A stretch of 64,000 nucleotides of DNA, from positions 234,501 to 298,500 of the forward strand of contig CAJNDS010001090.1 of NCBI GenBank assembly GCA_905221605.1. The letters run 5' to 3'. Positions 20,255-34,345 of the stretch are shown here, in pieces (the first letter of the stretch is position 1; each line of letters starts with the position of its first letter). The position numbers were made by a program, and so were the translations under genes. The notes under the pieces were generated by a model, which was given only the letters and a program-made list of their open reading frames with translations, searched no databases and had not been told where the DNA came from. Source of the DNA: Symbiodinium natans (lineage: Eukaryota; Sar; Dinophyceae; Suessiales; Symbiodiniaceae).

Positions 20255-20345
20255 GCCTGCGGTGATGCGAGTTCGACGCGAGGAATGCCGATCTCGGAAC
20301 GAATTTCAGGCAAGCAGGGCGGCGCTCCGCCGACAGCTTGCTTCA
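20255..20345. other. GC-rich island, strand uncertain
   Basis: The plus strand reads RVRREECRSRNEFQASRA, the minus strand SKLSAERRPACLKFVPRS; both are open and neither has decisive splice sites. Confidence 0.25.
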
Positions 20346-20399
20346 GGGTCTAGAGTCCCGCGCAAGCGTTCCCTAAACCCTAAACCCTAAAACCTAAAC

Positions 20400-21440
20400 C
20401 CTAAACTTAGGGCTTAGTATTTAGGGTTTAGGGTTTAGGGAGGGGTTCCTTATTTGGGGGGTCCTTGGACTTGGGGCCCATATGAGAGATTTGTTTTACA
20501 AGCCACTTCCAGGAAGGTGCCTCTGATGAAAACCCCACCCCCCCTCCCCCAGGGTTTAGGGTTTAGGGTTTAGGGTTTAGGGTTTAGGGCCGCCCCTGCA
20601 AACCCTCCTATGCCTTTCTTGCAACCGAAACAAGCTTTCAATTCGCGACTAGGGTTTGGGGTGGGTTTCGGGTTTAGGTTTTAGGCCTGAACCCAAAACC
20701 ATAAACTCAGAGTTGTCAGGGGCGTGTGCGCTGAGAAAGATGGCTCTTGGTGACATGGGGGCGAGGCAAAGCGTGCAGAACGCTCTCCTTATGTACAGCC
20801 CCAAACTTTGCTTTACTGTTTCTGAGTAGGGAATGCCCAGCCACTTGGCCTAACAAGGGCCTATTCCTTCAATTCCAGATGACCGAATATGATCACATGT
20901 TTCAAAGCACCCCTAAACCCTAAAAACTAAACCCTAAGCCCCAAGGAGCATTCCTGGACAAGGGGTATTTGGGTTCTCTGGGCTTGGAAATTCCGAAACT
21001 TGGATTCCGTTTATGTACGTTGACTAGGCTGCCCAGCAACAAAGGTTCTGGGGTTTGGGGTTTGGGGTTTGGGTTTAGTGCGGGGTTGAACCCTAAACCC
21101 TAAACCCTAGACCTTTAGGTTCTGATGCGAGCTTTGGGGACCCCTAGTATGTCATTATGAATTGGGTGCCTAAGGTTTAGGGTTTAGGGTTGAGGGTTTA
21201 CGGTTCTAACCCCATAGCTCCCTACTCAGAGCCAGCGGCTTTGAGCCACGAGCTTAACCTACAGCAGGCCAGACAGCCCGAAGGGTCGATCCTTTGACCA
21301 GCAAAAGCAACATCAGCTCCTGAACCCTCAGCCCTAAACCAGGGTTTAGGATTTGGGGTTTAGGGTTTGGGGTTTACCCTAAACCCTAAACCCTAAGCCC
21401 CTTATAAGGACCGATGGAGGTGAATCAACCTGAATTCTTG
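20400..21440. other. Intron region
   Basis: TTTAGGG arrays at 20427-20440 and 20551-20590 and telomeric fragments at 21050-21110, 21175-21205 and 21345-21395. No supported exon. Confidence 0.4.
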
Positions 21441-21451
21441 TGCGCCTTCAC

Positions 21452-21477
21452 GCTCCGGCTTGGGCAAAGAGCTGCTC
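21452..21477 (-). CDS. Very short candidate exon
   Basis: Reads EQLFAQAG after TTCCAG|GAGCAG, with GT donor GGAGC|GTGAAG. The frame also extends upstream (TNFQ). Confidence 0.35.
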
Positions 21478-24400
21478 CTGGAAGTTCGTCTCTTAGAGTT
21501 TAGGGTTTAGGGTTTAGGGTTTAGGGTTTAGGGTTTAGGGTTTAGGGTTTAGGGTTTAGGGTTTAAGAAAGTTGAGGGGTATAAGGAGGGGCCCCTAGCA
21601 GGGACCCTATCTTATTCCCCTCTATAACCCTTACATATACCTTATGTAGTCCGGATATTCCTAAGTAGCCCCTAAATTCACGGTCCCCGTAGTAGAAGCC
21701 CTTAAAAGGGGACCTGTTAGTAATGTACCCCTTATAAGTACCCGATAAAAGTTCAAGGGGCCCATACTCAGAACCGTTTGAAGGAGGTAAGGGACCATAT
21801 GTAAGGGCTTAGGGTTTAGGGTTTAGGGTTTGGGGTTTGGGGTTTAGGGTACCCTTAAGTCGTTCCTAGAGTCCTAGACCCCGAGCCCCAGATGCCCATC
21901 TGCCGGTTTGGGCTTGGGGTTTAGGGTTTAGGGTTTAGGGTTTGGGGTTTGGGGTTTGGGGTTTAGGGTTAAACTCTAAAACACAAGCCCTCAACCCTCA
22001 ACCCTCAGCCCAAGCCCTGACCCAAAACTACCCAAATCCTTGCACATACACAGAGATTCAAGTCTAAACCTCACCAAGCACACCAAGCACGCAAACTCGA
22101 CCCCCAAAGCCCTTCAGAGCTCAAAAACCGCCACAAACAAACCCAGAGATCAAACCCTAAACCCTAAACCCCAAACCCCAAACCCTAAACCCTAAACCTC
22201 GAAGTCACTTTGGGGCCTTTCCGCGCCGCAGCAAGCGGCAAGTCTCAGCCTCCAACTCGGCGTGCACTTTCAGAACCTGAATGGGGCTTTTGGGGGGGGC
22301 CTCTTGAGCTCCCCTTGGTTTAGGGCCTTTAGGGTTTAGGGTTTAGGGTTTAGGGTTTAGGGTTTGGGGTGTAGGGTTTAGGGTTTAGGGTTTGGGGTTT
22401 AGGGTTTTAGGGTCCCTATAGCTATGAACCGCAATGCCTTGTGGATCCGTCAGTCCATTTAGCCGCTTCGAAGCCTAAACTCTAAAACTCTAAAACCTAG
22501 AGGTAGAATCTGTGCCACGACCTCCTCGAACTAAACCCTAAACCCTTTTACCCTTCTGATCCCACTTCATACACCCAAGAAAGCCCTCCCTAAACCCTGA
22601 ACCCTAAACCCTAAACCCTAAGCCCTAAACCCTAAACCCCTAAACCCCAAACCCTAAACCCTAAACTAAACCTAAACCCTATATAAACCCTAAACCCTAG
22701 ACCCCCTAACCTTCGGTTCAGCGGCCTCGTCCAGCGCCGGCCCCAGCTCCGCGGAAAGGCTCTGGGCCCCCAGCTGAAAGGCGCGCCTGGGAGATTAGGG
22801 TTTAGGGTTTAGGGTTTAGGGTTTCGGGTGCAGGGGTTGAGGGGCTTAGGACAATATTTGCAATAGGATCATACATCACCAAAAAAGTTGAAGGTTAGCT
22901 ACCCAGCCCCGAAGCAGTTTAGGGCAAGCTTGCAAGGATTGTAATATCGTGGATCGCGCAAGTAGCTGCTAGCTGCACCATGAATAAACGAAGCTGGACT
23001 GAGCCTAGACCTAAGGGTAACCTAGGAATAAACAAGGGCACCTTTGTTGGTTTAAAGGGGATTACAAAAAGGAGCCTAAACCCCTCTGGGTCCTGGGTGC
23101 ACCCTAAACCCTAGACCCTAAACCCTAAACCCGAAACCCTAAACCCTAAACTGCAGCACAGAGGCTGGCGCTGCTCCTCCTCGCCACAAATCTTGGCCTC
23201 AAGCTCCTGCTGGTTGGGATTTCTTGTGCATGGTAGGGTTCAGGGGAGATACGTTAAGGGCCTACTTGGTACATACATGAGTCCCTAAACCCTACACCCT
23301 AAACCCCTACGTAAGTAAACCCTAAACCCTAAGCCCTAAGCCCTAAGCCCTAAACCCTAAACCCTAAAACCCGGCGTTATGACTCCCCACGTGGGGCTCA
23401 TTTTGCTTCGGTCTTCGGGTTTGGGGAGGGAGGGGACGGGGGGTTCCTAAAGATGCTCTAGCGGTGTTGGGTTCAGGGTAGAGGGTTCCTGGGCGTCATA
23501 GTCGCGACATTCGGCTTCGGGGCCTTGCAGATGATGTCAATTGCAGCGATCGTGGTTCGTGCCTTCTCATAAGCCTACTATTTGCTTAAGAACCCCAACA
23601 GGAAAACATCATATTCCCTATATTACCCTTAATAAGGAAGAATATTTGTGTTTTTTCGGGTTTCCTTAAGCAACTAGTAGAAGACCTACGGTGCACGAGA
23701 AAAGCAAAAGTGCCCTGGCTTCTAGGGTCTCCAGCTCAGGGTGCCATAAACACCGCAACCCACAAACGCCGAAGCCCCCAAACCCGAAATCCTAACCCAG
23801 AGACTCCCAAAACGCCTTCATTAAGGAATATACCTTACATCATATGAGGGTTCCTATTCTAATCTAAGGTATATTCCTTAATTAAGGGGTTTTGGAGTCT
23901 CTGGGAAGCCCAAGATACGAAAGCGCTGAAGAACCCCGCAAAGATGAAAGGTAACAGTCCCTCTATTGTCCTTTCAGGAAGGAATATGTTTATTTTGTCC
24001 TTCATTGTTTTTTTTGCAATAGTTTGATTTTTTTTTTTTGGGGGGGGGGGTTCTTAAGAATACGTAGTAGCAAGAGTACAGTCTGTGCCTGGGTGCGCTC
24101 AGCGTTGTTCCGCAACTGCTCCTGCAGCCTGGGCCATGAAGCTTGGTTCGAGGAACCAGGGGGTTTCGGGGGTTTACAGCAGTCTAGGGCTGAGGGTTAA
24201 CCTTAAATCCTAAAACCCTAAACCCTCAACCCGAAGCTCGTGTAGGGTTTCGAGTTACAGGTCTACCCGAAGCATCCCTAAGCCCTAAGCCCTAAGCCCT
24301 AAGCCCTAAGCCCTAAGCCCTAAGCCCTAAGCCCTAAGCCCTACACCCAAAACCCTAAACCTTAAACTCCGCCGGGGCACTCCATCTCTGCTCGCCTGAG

Positions 24401-27400
24401 CTCTGCCGCGCGGCGCTCCTTTGTGTCCGTGGCCGCCTGCTCGACGTCCTGATGCTTCGGGTTTAGGGTTTAGGGTTTAGGGTTTAGGGTTTAGGGTTTA
24501 GGGTTTAGGGTTTAGGGTTTAGGGATTAGGCTTCCATTCCGAGACAGGGGTAGGTTTGAATATATTTTTGTTTCCTACCCTTAGTCCCCTAAATCATCCA
24601 TATAAAACCAAAAAAGAACTTTCATAGCAACACCAAACACATGACTACCCTGAGTCCCCTAAAACATCCTTGCGATGCCCCCTGGCGATGCCATAAAAAA
24701 GTCATTTGTACGGGGCCTCGAAACCTACCCGAAAGAGACTAATTGGGGTCTCAGTAGCCCAGTAACCATACTATGATAAGGGCACACATTTTTGGGGGGT
24801 TGGTTCTTTTACAAGGGAACCCATAAACCAAAAAAAGGGTATAATGGGTACCACTGGGCTACCCAGGGGTTATAAGTTATAAGTACCCGCAACTTCCAAG
24901 TCCTAAACCCTAAACCCTGAACTTTGAACCCTAAACCCTGAACCCTAAACCCTAAACCCTAAACCCTGAGTCCTAAACCCTAAACCCTGAGTCCTAAACC
25001 CTAAACCCTGAGTCCTGAACCCTAAACCCTAAACCCTAAACCCTACAACTTCCAAGTAAGGCCCCGGCCCACAGACGATCGCGGTGGCCCTCGGCCGCCT
25101 TCTCACAGGCACCGCGCGCCTTGGAAGGCGGAAGCTTTTGAAAGGAGGGAATCAGAGTTTATGATAGGGTTTAGGGTTTAGGGTTTAGGGTTTAGGGTTT
25201 AGGGTTTAGAGATCAGGGTTTAGGGCTTAGGGACCAGGGTTTAGGGATTAGGATTGAGGGACCAGGGCTTAGGATTAGGGTGTGGGGCTTTGAGGCGTTG
25301 AGCGTTTCGGGTTGAGGGTAGCTAGTTTACATGATCTTTGTTTAGCAACTCGGGTTTCGGGCATAGCTCAATGCCTTAAAGCCTCTTCCGTCCACCACAC
25401 ATACCCGGGGCTCCGTGGGGCTTTCAGTTCAGGGGTTTAGGGTTTAGGGTTTAGGGTTTAGAGTTTAGGGTTTAGGGCATAGGGTTTAGGGTTTAGGGTT
25501 TAGGGTTTAGGGTTTAGGGTTTAGGGTTTAGGGGTTAGGGGTTAGGGGTTAGGGTGTAGGGTGTAGGGTTTAGGGTTTAGGGTTTAGGCTCTGCACCTCT
25601 TTGATGGCTTGGATGTCCTTCCGCGCGGCAGCCAAGCTGTCCAACACCTTGCTGCAGGTTCAGGGTCTAGGCTTTAGGATTTAGGGTTTAGGGCTGAGAT
25701 GGTTGAGGGTTTTACCCCTAAACCTTAAACCCTAAACCCTGAACCCAAAACCTAAAACCCTAAACCCTGCACCCTAAGACGAGTGCGCTTGGGTTCAGGT
25801 CTGCATTCGGTTTCTTGTGTCAACAAAACCCTAAATCCTACAGAGCGCGCACACACACACACACACACAAGCCGAGCGAAACCGCCGAAACCCAAAGTTC
25901 TACAAACCCCAAACCCCAAACACTCCACCAAAACCTCTGGAAACCCTAAGCCCAAACCGCAAAACATACCCCCCCCCTTCATCCCCTACCCCCCCCCCCC
26001 CCCCCTTCATCCCCTAAATCCCCCTCCGCCCTTCATCCCCTAAACCCTAAACCTCATAAACCCTAAATCCCCTACAGCCCTAAACCCTAAACCAGAAAAC
26101 CCCAAAATCCCAAAACTCCCTCAACCCCCAAAAAACCCTGAACCCTGAACCCTGAACCCTAAACCCTAAACCCTAAACCCTAAACCCTAAACCCTAAACC
26201 CCCCAAAAAGCGCCCACCTGCTCCAACTCCTCCTGCGCCTTCTCTTGGTCGGCCCAGGTCTCCGAGGCATCGCGCGCCTGCGCCTCCTAGGGTTTAGGGT
26301 TTAGGGTTTAGGGTTTAGGGTTTAGGGTTTAGGGTTTAGGGTTTAGGGTTTAGGGTTTATAGGGTTTATAGGGTTTAAGGTTTTGGAGTCTTTGCGCCGT
26401 TGGGCAGCGCATGGACAGGGGGGGGGGGGGGGGGGTTAGGGGTTTGAGGGTTTAGGACCCTCAGCCCCAAACCCTCAGCCCTGAGGCCTACACCCTAAAC
26501 CCTAAACCCTGAAGCCTAAACCCCTAACCCCAAACCCCAAACCCCAAAACCCTGAACCCAAACCCCCAAACCTCAAACCCCACACCCTAAACCCTAAACC
26601 CTAAACCCCAAACCCCCAAACCCTAAGAGGCCAGGTGTCGAGGTCTTGCCGTCGGCCCTTGAGGTCCTCCAGCATCCGACGCTTTGGGCTCTGCCAATGT
26701 GAAGCCTCGGCCTGCGGTTTTGGGCTTCTTGTAAGGGGTTTTTAAGGGGTTTATGGGGTTTTTAAGGGGTTTAAGGGGTTTGAGGGGTTTCTTTTAAGGG
26801 GTTTAAGGGGTTTAAGGTTTTCAAGGGCTTTTTGAGGTGTTTTTTACGGCCTGCAGGATTGTTGAGGGGTTTTAGGGGTTTCAGGGTTTTTAGGGGTTTT
26901 AAGGGGTTGCGGAAGGGGTTTTAGGCGTTTAAGGGTATTTAAGGAAGCTTTAATGTGTTCAGGGGTTTAAGGGTCTGAGGGATTCAGGGTTTCGGATTAG
27001 CCAAACAAAACCAGCCTAAACCCTAAACCCTAAACCCTAAACCCTAAACCCTAAACCCTAAACCCTAAACCCTAAACCCTAAACCCTACACCCTGAACCC
27101 TAGGGTGGCCTCAGGACCTTGGCTGCTGTTCCATTGGATCCTGCACTACCCCCCACCTCAACCCTCATAGGGTTTAGGGTTTAGGGTTTAGGGTTTAGGG
27201 TTTAGGGTTTAGGGTTTAGGGTTTAGGGTTTAGGGTTTAGGGTAACCCTCCCTACCCCCCCCCCCCCCTCCTCCCGGCGCCTTCAGCTGGGCCTCCCTGG
27301 TGCGAACGCGCTCAGCGCAGGCCTGGCCCACGATGGCTTCGGTCGCAGGTTTAGGATTTAGGGTTTAGGGCTTAGGGCTTAGGGCTTAGGGTCTAGGGTC

Positions 27401-30400
27401 TAGGGTCTAGGGTCTAGGGTCTAGGGTTTAGGGTTTAGGGTTTAGGGTATTCATAACGCGGCCCGGCGCGGCTCAGATATACGTATAAATATACATATAC
27501 ATATACATACACATATACACATACATATACATATGCACATATGCAAGTAAATAAAGAAGCCCCAAAGACCTCATCCTAAACCATCCGAAAACAAAAAAGC
27601 CTCTTGACAACCAAAGCAAACCTAAACCCTAAACCCTAAACCCTAAACCCTCAACCCTAAACCCTAAACCCTAAACCCCAAACCCTAAACCCTAAACCCT
27701 ATGCAAAGGGCTCCAGGAGTCGCCAACAGACTGAAGATAGATGCTTTGGGGTTCAGGGTTTAGGGTTTAGGGTTTAGGGTGTAGGGTCATGTCGAGGAAT
27801 AAAAGATTTTGGTGGGTCAAGGTAAAGGAATTAAAGGCTTTGGTGGGTAAACCGTCTCAGCGCTGAAGGGTTTCTAAGTTTGCTTCAGGTGTGGGGGCTT
27901 TAAGGGTTTAGGAGCTTCAGGCTCACATGATACTTCTCTGGAAGCAATGTTGACAAGTTGTTGCCTGAATATTCCGTTGGGGTGTCCGTATCACAAGGGC
28001 TGACGTGCAAGGATTTCGCGGGTTAGGGCTTGGGGCTTTGTTTAGGGTTTGAGGGTCTGGGGGAAGCCGAAGATGATTTAATGCAAGGTTTGGGGTTACC
28101 CTAAACCCTAAACCCTAAACCCTAAACCCTAAACCCTAAACCCTAAACCCTAAACCCTTGGGGTAGGGTGCAGGGTTTGAGTTTGGGCGGTTTGGGTATC
28201 CAAGCCTGTAGTCATTGTCACGCTAGCACAGGTGCTCAAGAGAGCCCGACGGCAAAGATCCTCGCCCCGAAGCCCTAAACCCTAAACCCTAAACCCTAAA
28301 CACCGAGGCCTCCTCCAAGCTCGCTATCTCACACGGGAGCAGCTCACTCAGGGCTTTCGTCCTTGCACTCGGGATGCTCCCCCTTACCCTAAGGGCCCAT
28401 GTACCTATATAGAATCTAGACCCGTGAGTAACCTAGAGGGTGCCCTTTTTGGTTTTAAGGGGATTGTAAGGAAACCCCAACCCTAAAAAAAGGAAAAACA
28501 GGGCCTACTCCCGGTCCTAGGTATACAGACATTGCTTGGTGGTCTCTTTAAGTAGGGTTTCTGTTTTGTAGGGGGTTCTTATTCGGGTATCTAAGGGCAA
28601 TATTAAGGCGTAAGGGTAACAGATAAGAGTCCACAGGCCTTCATGTAGTATATAATACTTGCATGTATACTTGGGCCTTGAAGGGCTTCCTGTACAGCAG
28701 CTTTACGGCCCAAGTATAGACTATATAAGTACATGGATCCTTAGGGGTATACCAACAGCTCCTTAATAGGGGATTGTAGTACACCCCCAGCGAACCAAAA
28801 GCATGCTGTGGATTTTTCGGGATGCTACAAATCAGAACCCTCACTCAACCCCAAACCCTAAATCCATGAACCCCCCAAACCTATGAACCCATGAACCTGC
28901 AAGTGCTAAACCCTAAACCCTAAACCCTAAACCCTAAACCCTAAACCCTAAACCCTAAACCCTAAACCCTAAACCCTAAACCCTAAACCCTAAACCCTAA
29001 ACCCTAAACCCTAAACCCTAAACCCTAAACCCTAAACCCTAAACCCTAAACCCTAAACCCTAAACCCTAAACCCTAAACCCTAAACCCTAAACCCTAAAC
29101 CCTAAACCCTAAACCCTAAACCCTAGGCCGAGCTTCTCAGTGGAGGCTTCGGCAACTGACCGCTTGAGGGACTCTTTGGCCTCCTGGTCTGCGTGCTTCG
29201 GGGCAGACCGCGTAGGGCTCACGAGCTAGGGTTGAGGGTTTGGGGCTTAGGGTTTAGGGATACTAGGGTTTAGGGGTTAGGGATACTAGGATTTAGGGTT
29301 TGGGATTTAGGGTTTAGGGACACTAGGGTTTAGGGTTTAGGTTTAGGGTTGTTCTCCCTTACACTAACAGTCCCCAATTGGGATAAACGTGCCCCCCCAT
29401 GAAGAAAAACTATTAAGGACTGCTTACACTGTTTGACTAGCTCCTAAACGCTGAAACATTCAAAAACCCTCAGGGCCCTGCCATAGCAACAAGCGCAGTG
29501 AACGTCTCCCCTTAACGGGTTTTAGGGTTCTGGGTTTGGGGGTTCTGCAAACTCCTCTGGCGTGGTTTCGTCTTCCGTCCCAGGGCGCCCCTCAACCCTA
29601 CACCCGAATCCCGAAACCCGATCCCTCACCCCCAAACCCGAAACCCGAAACCCTGCCTTCCATGCTTTTGGGGCTCAGGGTTTCCCAGCCCGACTGCCCT
29701 CCCCTCCCCTGCCCTCCCCTTCCGTCCCCTCCCCTCCTTAAACCCTAAACTCTAAACCCTAAACCCCAAACCCAAAACCCTAAACTCTAAACCCTAAAAC
29801 CCTAAACCCTAAACCCCAAACCCCAAACCCTAAAGCCCAAACCCCAAACCCCAAACCCTAAACCCTAAACCCTAAACCTCCTTTGGGCTCATCTCACCTC
29901 CGTGGCTCCCTCTATGGCAGCGGCCGCCGCGGAGTTCTGAGCCTGGAGTGCCTTTGGCGCCCAAGGTGGGGGTTTAGGGTTTAGGGTTTAGGGTTTAGGG
30001 TTTAGGGTTTAGGGTTTAGTGTTTAGGGTTTAGGGTTGCGCCTGCTTTACGGCGTAGAATAGCTTAGATAGGGTTTACAGCGCAATCTCATGGAGCATGG
30101 GGGGGATTATAGCGTTTAAGGCTATACTAGGGCTGAGGGCGGGTGCCTAGGGCCGTATAGGTTGTTCATTGTTGCTCAGTAGCCTTTACAGTAGGTCTCA
30201 ATCTTGCACGGAACCCTAAGCCCCAAGCCCTGAATCACGGATCCACCCCCCCGCAGAGTCCCCATGATCTTCTTCGCACTCAACTTGGGGGTTCATGGTT
30301 TGAGAGTTGTTAGGGTTCAGGGTTTAGGGTTTTGGTCCTTTGGGGTGTAGGGTTTGGGGGGGATTTGGGCCTGATGAGGGTAGTCAAGAAGAAGGGTTCT

Positions 30401-33400
30401 AGGTGCCCCGAGCTAGGTGTTGGCTAGTCGCTGCTAGGATTTATGACCAGGGGTCATGGGTTAAGGCTTCGGAGAGGCTAGGGTAGTTGAGAAGTACGTA
30501 GGGCTAGAAGTACCCTAGCTTAAGTTCGAGCTGGTTAAAACTCCATCCCATAATTTCCTGCTGAACCCCTCAGCCTCTTTCATGTAAATCCAAAACCCAA
30601 AGCCCTATGACCCTATTGCTTTCCCAAGCCCCAAGCCCCAAGCCCCAAGCCCCAAAATCCCAAAATCCCAAAACCCTAAACCCCAAACCCCAAACCCGAA
30701 ACCTTCAACCCCAAACCCCAAACCCCAAACCCTAAACCCTAAACCCCAAACCCTAAACCCCAAACCCTAAACCCCAAACCCTAAACCCCAAACCCTAAAC
30801 CCTAAACCCTAAACCCCGAACCCAAGGGGTGAGTGCAAGGATCCCACCTCCCGAAGTTGGAGGGCCGTCTCGGCCTCTTTCTTCTTTGCCTCGGAGAATT
30901 CTTAGGGCTTGACAGCTCCTGGGCCTTCCCTCCGAGGGTCCAGAGTAGGCCCGTTTTCCCTTAAGGTTTAGGGTTTAGGGTTTAGGGTTTAGGGTTTCGG
31001 GTTTCAGAATTTGGGCTAAAGAGACCAAGCCCTAAGCCCTAAAACCCTAGACCCCGAGCTCCGTAGCAACAGGAGAAAGGACCGATCATCGTCTTAGCCT
31101 CCACTTGGTAGCCCAGCAACCACATTCTAGTCTAATGAGGGTACCATTTTGGGGGGGTTTAGGGTTTAGGGTGTAGGGTTGCTGTCTAAGGGAACCTAGA
31201 ACCAAAAAAGGGCAAAAGCAGAATAAAAGAACCCTGATGCGGTATAGGGTTTTGGGTTTAGGGTGCAGCCCTTTAGCGGCTCACTTTTAGGTACGAGGAG
31301 CACTGGAGAAACCATGAAGGCATAAAACTCAAAGCCAAAACAAAAGCACACTATACGCAAATCCCTAAACTCCCCCCCCCCCGCCCTCAACCCTTCACCT
31401 GCAGACCCCCTGACCCCTGACCCCTCGCCCCTTCTCCCACCCCCTCCCTAACAAAAACAATGACAAAAAAACAACCACTGAGGCCTAACCCCCCCTGAAC
31501 CCCTAACCTCTAAACCCCTAAGCCCTCACCCCCAAACCCCTAAGCCCTCACCCCCAAACCCCAAACCCAAAACCCCAAACCCCAAACCCTAGGTTTAGGG
31601 TTTAGGGTTTAGGGTTTAGGGTTCCTCTAAACTCCCAAACCCCTAAACCCTCACATTGCGGACGGGTAGCTGACCTGGCCTCGTCGAAACGACGACAAAG
31701 ATCGGAAAGGTGGAGCTCTGCCTGTAGAACCTGAGGGATAATAAATCATTCTCCTCATGCTTATTTTAGTAACATGTTCCTTATTGTGATTATACATATT
31801 TCTATATATATATATATAGATGGGCAAATTCTAAATTCTCTAAATTGTGGTCCCCTCTTGGGTACCCTAAATAAAAGGAAAAGCCTTATTCTAAGGACCT
31901 AGAAAGGGACCATCTTTTCGAGGAGTGACCATAGGCGCTTTAGGGGCCTCAGGGGCTTAGGGCTTGGGGTTTAGGGTTTAGGGTTTGGGGATTTAGGGGT
32001 GTTGGGGGCTTAGGGTGCTTGGACGCATGCTGGATTTCAGACGCAGAGAAGAAATACTACTGAGCGCCTTCCCTTCAACCATATTCTTCTTTTCTTCGGG
32101 TTTAGGGTTTCCCCTAAACCCTAAACCCCAGACCCTAAACCCTAAACTGTAAACCCTTATTGTCCTTTGCTTCGGGTTTAGTGCTTCACCCTGCTTTGGC
32201 TTTTAAGGTTTAGGGTTTAAGGGTTTAGGGTTTGAGGGTTTGAGGGTTTGAGGGTTTGAGGGTTTGAGGGTTTGAGGGTTTGAGGGTTTAGGGTTTAAAG
32301 CCTCGGCCTCTTTAACCTCCCCCTCCCCCGGCTAACACCTGCTCGCTGGAGGCGATGTCGGCGTCGCACATGTCCCGGCCCAGGGTGTAGAGCCTGCGCG
32401 CTTGCGGAAAGCTTAAAAACCCTAAGGCCTGAATCCTAAATCTCGAAGCCTACAGCCGAGGGTCCCAAAGCCCCCCCAAACCCCCAAAAAACAAACCGCA
32501 AAAACAAAAAAAAATCCTAACAGCCCATAAAATCCGCAAGAAAAACCCAAAACCCCTAACACCCCATATTATCTGCAAAAAAACCCGAATACCCAGCAGG
32601 GGCCTGGCCGAAAGGTCCGCCACCTGCGCCGCTGCAGTCGCCGACCGGCCCTGCAGCGCCTTGCTGCTGAGGAAGTTTTGAAGCTAAGTTGCCATGGTCT
32701 GCATTAGATAGCTGTGGTGTGGGTTTAGGGTTTAGGGTTTAGGGGTTTAGGGGTTTAGGGTTTAGGGGTTTAGGGGTTTAGGGGTTTAGGGTTTAGGGTT
32801 TAGGGCTAGGGTTTAGGGCTGTGATACCATACTTTAAGCTCCTGAACATGCAGCCCCAGCTGCTGAGAGCTCTGGCCGAGGCCTTCGCTGCGCCTGCAGG
32901 GGCGCAGCGAAGCTCGAGGCCGCCACCTGAACCTTATCTCTTCTAGGTGAGTTTAGGGAGTTTAGGGTTTAGGGTTTAGGGTTTAGGGCTACCTTATCTC
33001 AGGGAGCAAAAGGAGGGACCCCTAGAAGGGACCCTTCATCTTATTCCCCCTAAATAACCCCCCTCTCTCTCTATTTTTAATATCCACCTCCTATCTATAC
33101 AGGTATATATGTAAATGTATATGTGTATATATATATATATGCACCGTATATACAGTAGCCACCTTGAACCTTATCTCTTCTGGGTGAGTTTAGGGTTTAG
33201 TGTTTAGGGTTTGGGGGTTTAGGGTTTGAGGTTTAGGGTTTAAGGCTTGGGGTTTAGGGTTTAGGGTCTAGGGATAAGGGCTTTACGGTCAATTAGGTCT
33301 TATGTAGGGCATTGGTCTCTTCTTGGTGAATTGAGGTCTACGGCTTTACAAGGGTTGTAGGGTTTATGGTTTAGGGCGTCGGGGTATTTAGGGTGTTTAG

Positions 33401-34306
33401 GGCACGTAGGGTGTTTCTAGGCTTCTGGGGTTTCATTCTTAGAGTTTATAGGGCTTTAGGGTTTACAGGGCCTAAAGCTACTAATAGGGTTTTAGGGTTT
33501 ACATTGAACCGACAAAAAAAACAGAGAAACAGGTGCCACAAACCCTAAACCTTAAACCCTAAACCCCTAAACCCTAAACCCCTAAACCCAAAACCCCAAA
33601 CCCTAAAATGCGGCCCCGGGGCTGCCTCCCTCTCCTTGGCGGCCCTGGCCGCTTGCAGACAGGCGGTCACCTCGGCCTCCACTGCGGAGATCCTCAGGTG
33701 GAATTAGGGTTTAGGGTTTGGGGTTTAGGGTTTAGGGTTTGGGGTTCAAGGATTAGGATTTAGGGCTTTGGGTTTGGGGTTTAGGGCTGCAATCCCTAGA
33801 GGCCCCTAAGGCCAGCTAGAAACCCTGCAGACCGTGAACCCGACAAAAACCCTGTGAACCCTCTAAGCCCCCAAAAAAACCGAAGTCCCCAGGCCCTAAA
33901 CCACAAAACGCTGCTAACCCCGCAACCACAAGTCAAACAACCAAACACTCCAAACAAAAAAAAAAAAACAACCCCAGAAGCCCCCCCCCCCCAAAAAAAA
34001 AAAAAAAAGTTGAACCCTGTATACCGAAAACCCTGAACCCTAAACCCTAAACCCTAAACCCGAAACCCTAAACCCTAAACCCCTCAACTCTAAACCCCAA
34101 ACCCTAAACCCCAAACCCTAAACACTAAAACCTAAACCCCAAACCCGAAACCCTAAACCCTAAACCTCAGAACCCAGGTTCTGACTGGGCGTGGATTCCT
34201 TCTGCGCCGCCTGGAGATGGACCTTGAGGCCTTGGACGGAATCCTCGGCTGTTTAGGTCACCACATTTATCCCCTCCCCGGCCCTCCCCCTAATACTAAT
34301 CACCCG

Positions 34307-34345
<39 letters not shown>

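Noticed and set aside
25783-26043. Plus-strand Pro/Thr/His-rich frame
   Set aside because: Made of a CA microsatellite and CCCCAAAC-type units; low complexity.
28914-29126. CRISPR-like regular repeat
   Set aside because: Contiguous 7-bp telomere units without spacers in eukaryotic-type DNA.
32883-32912. 12-bp perfect hairpin as a terminator
   Set aside because: It lies in a GC-rich exon of a eukaryotic gene; bacterial-type terminators do not apply.
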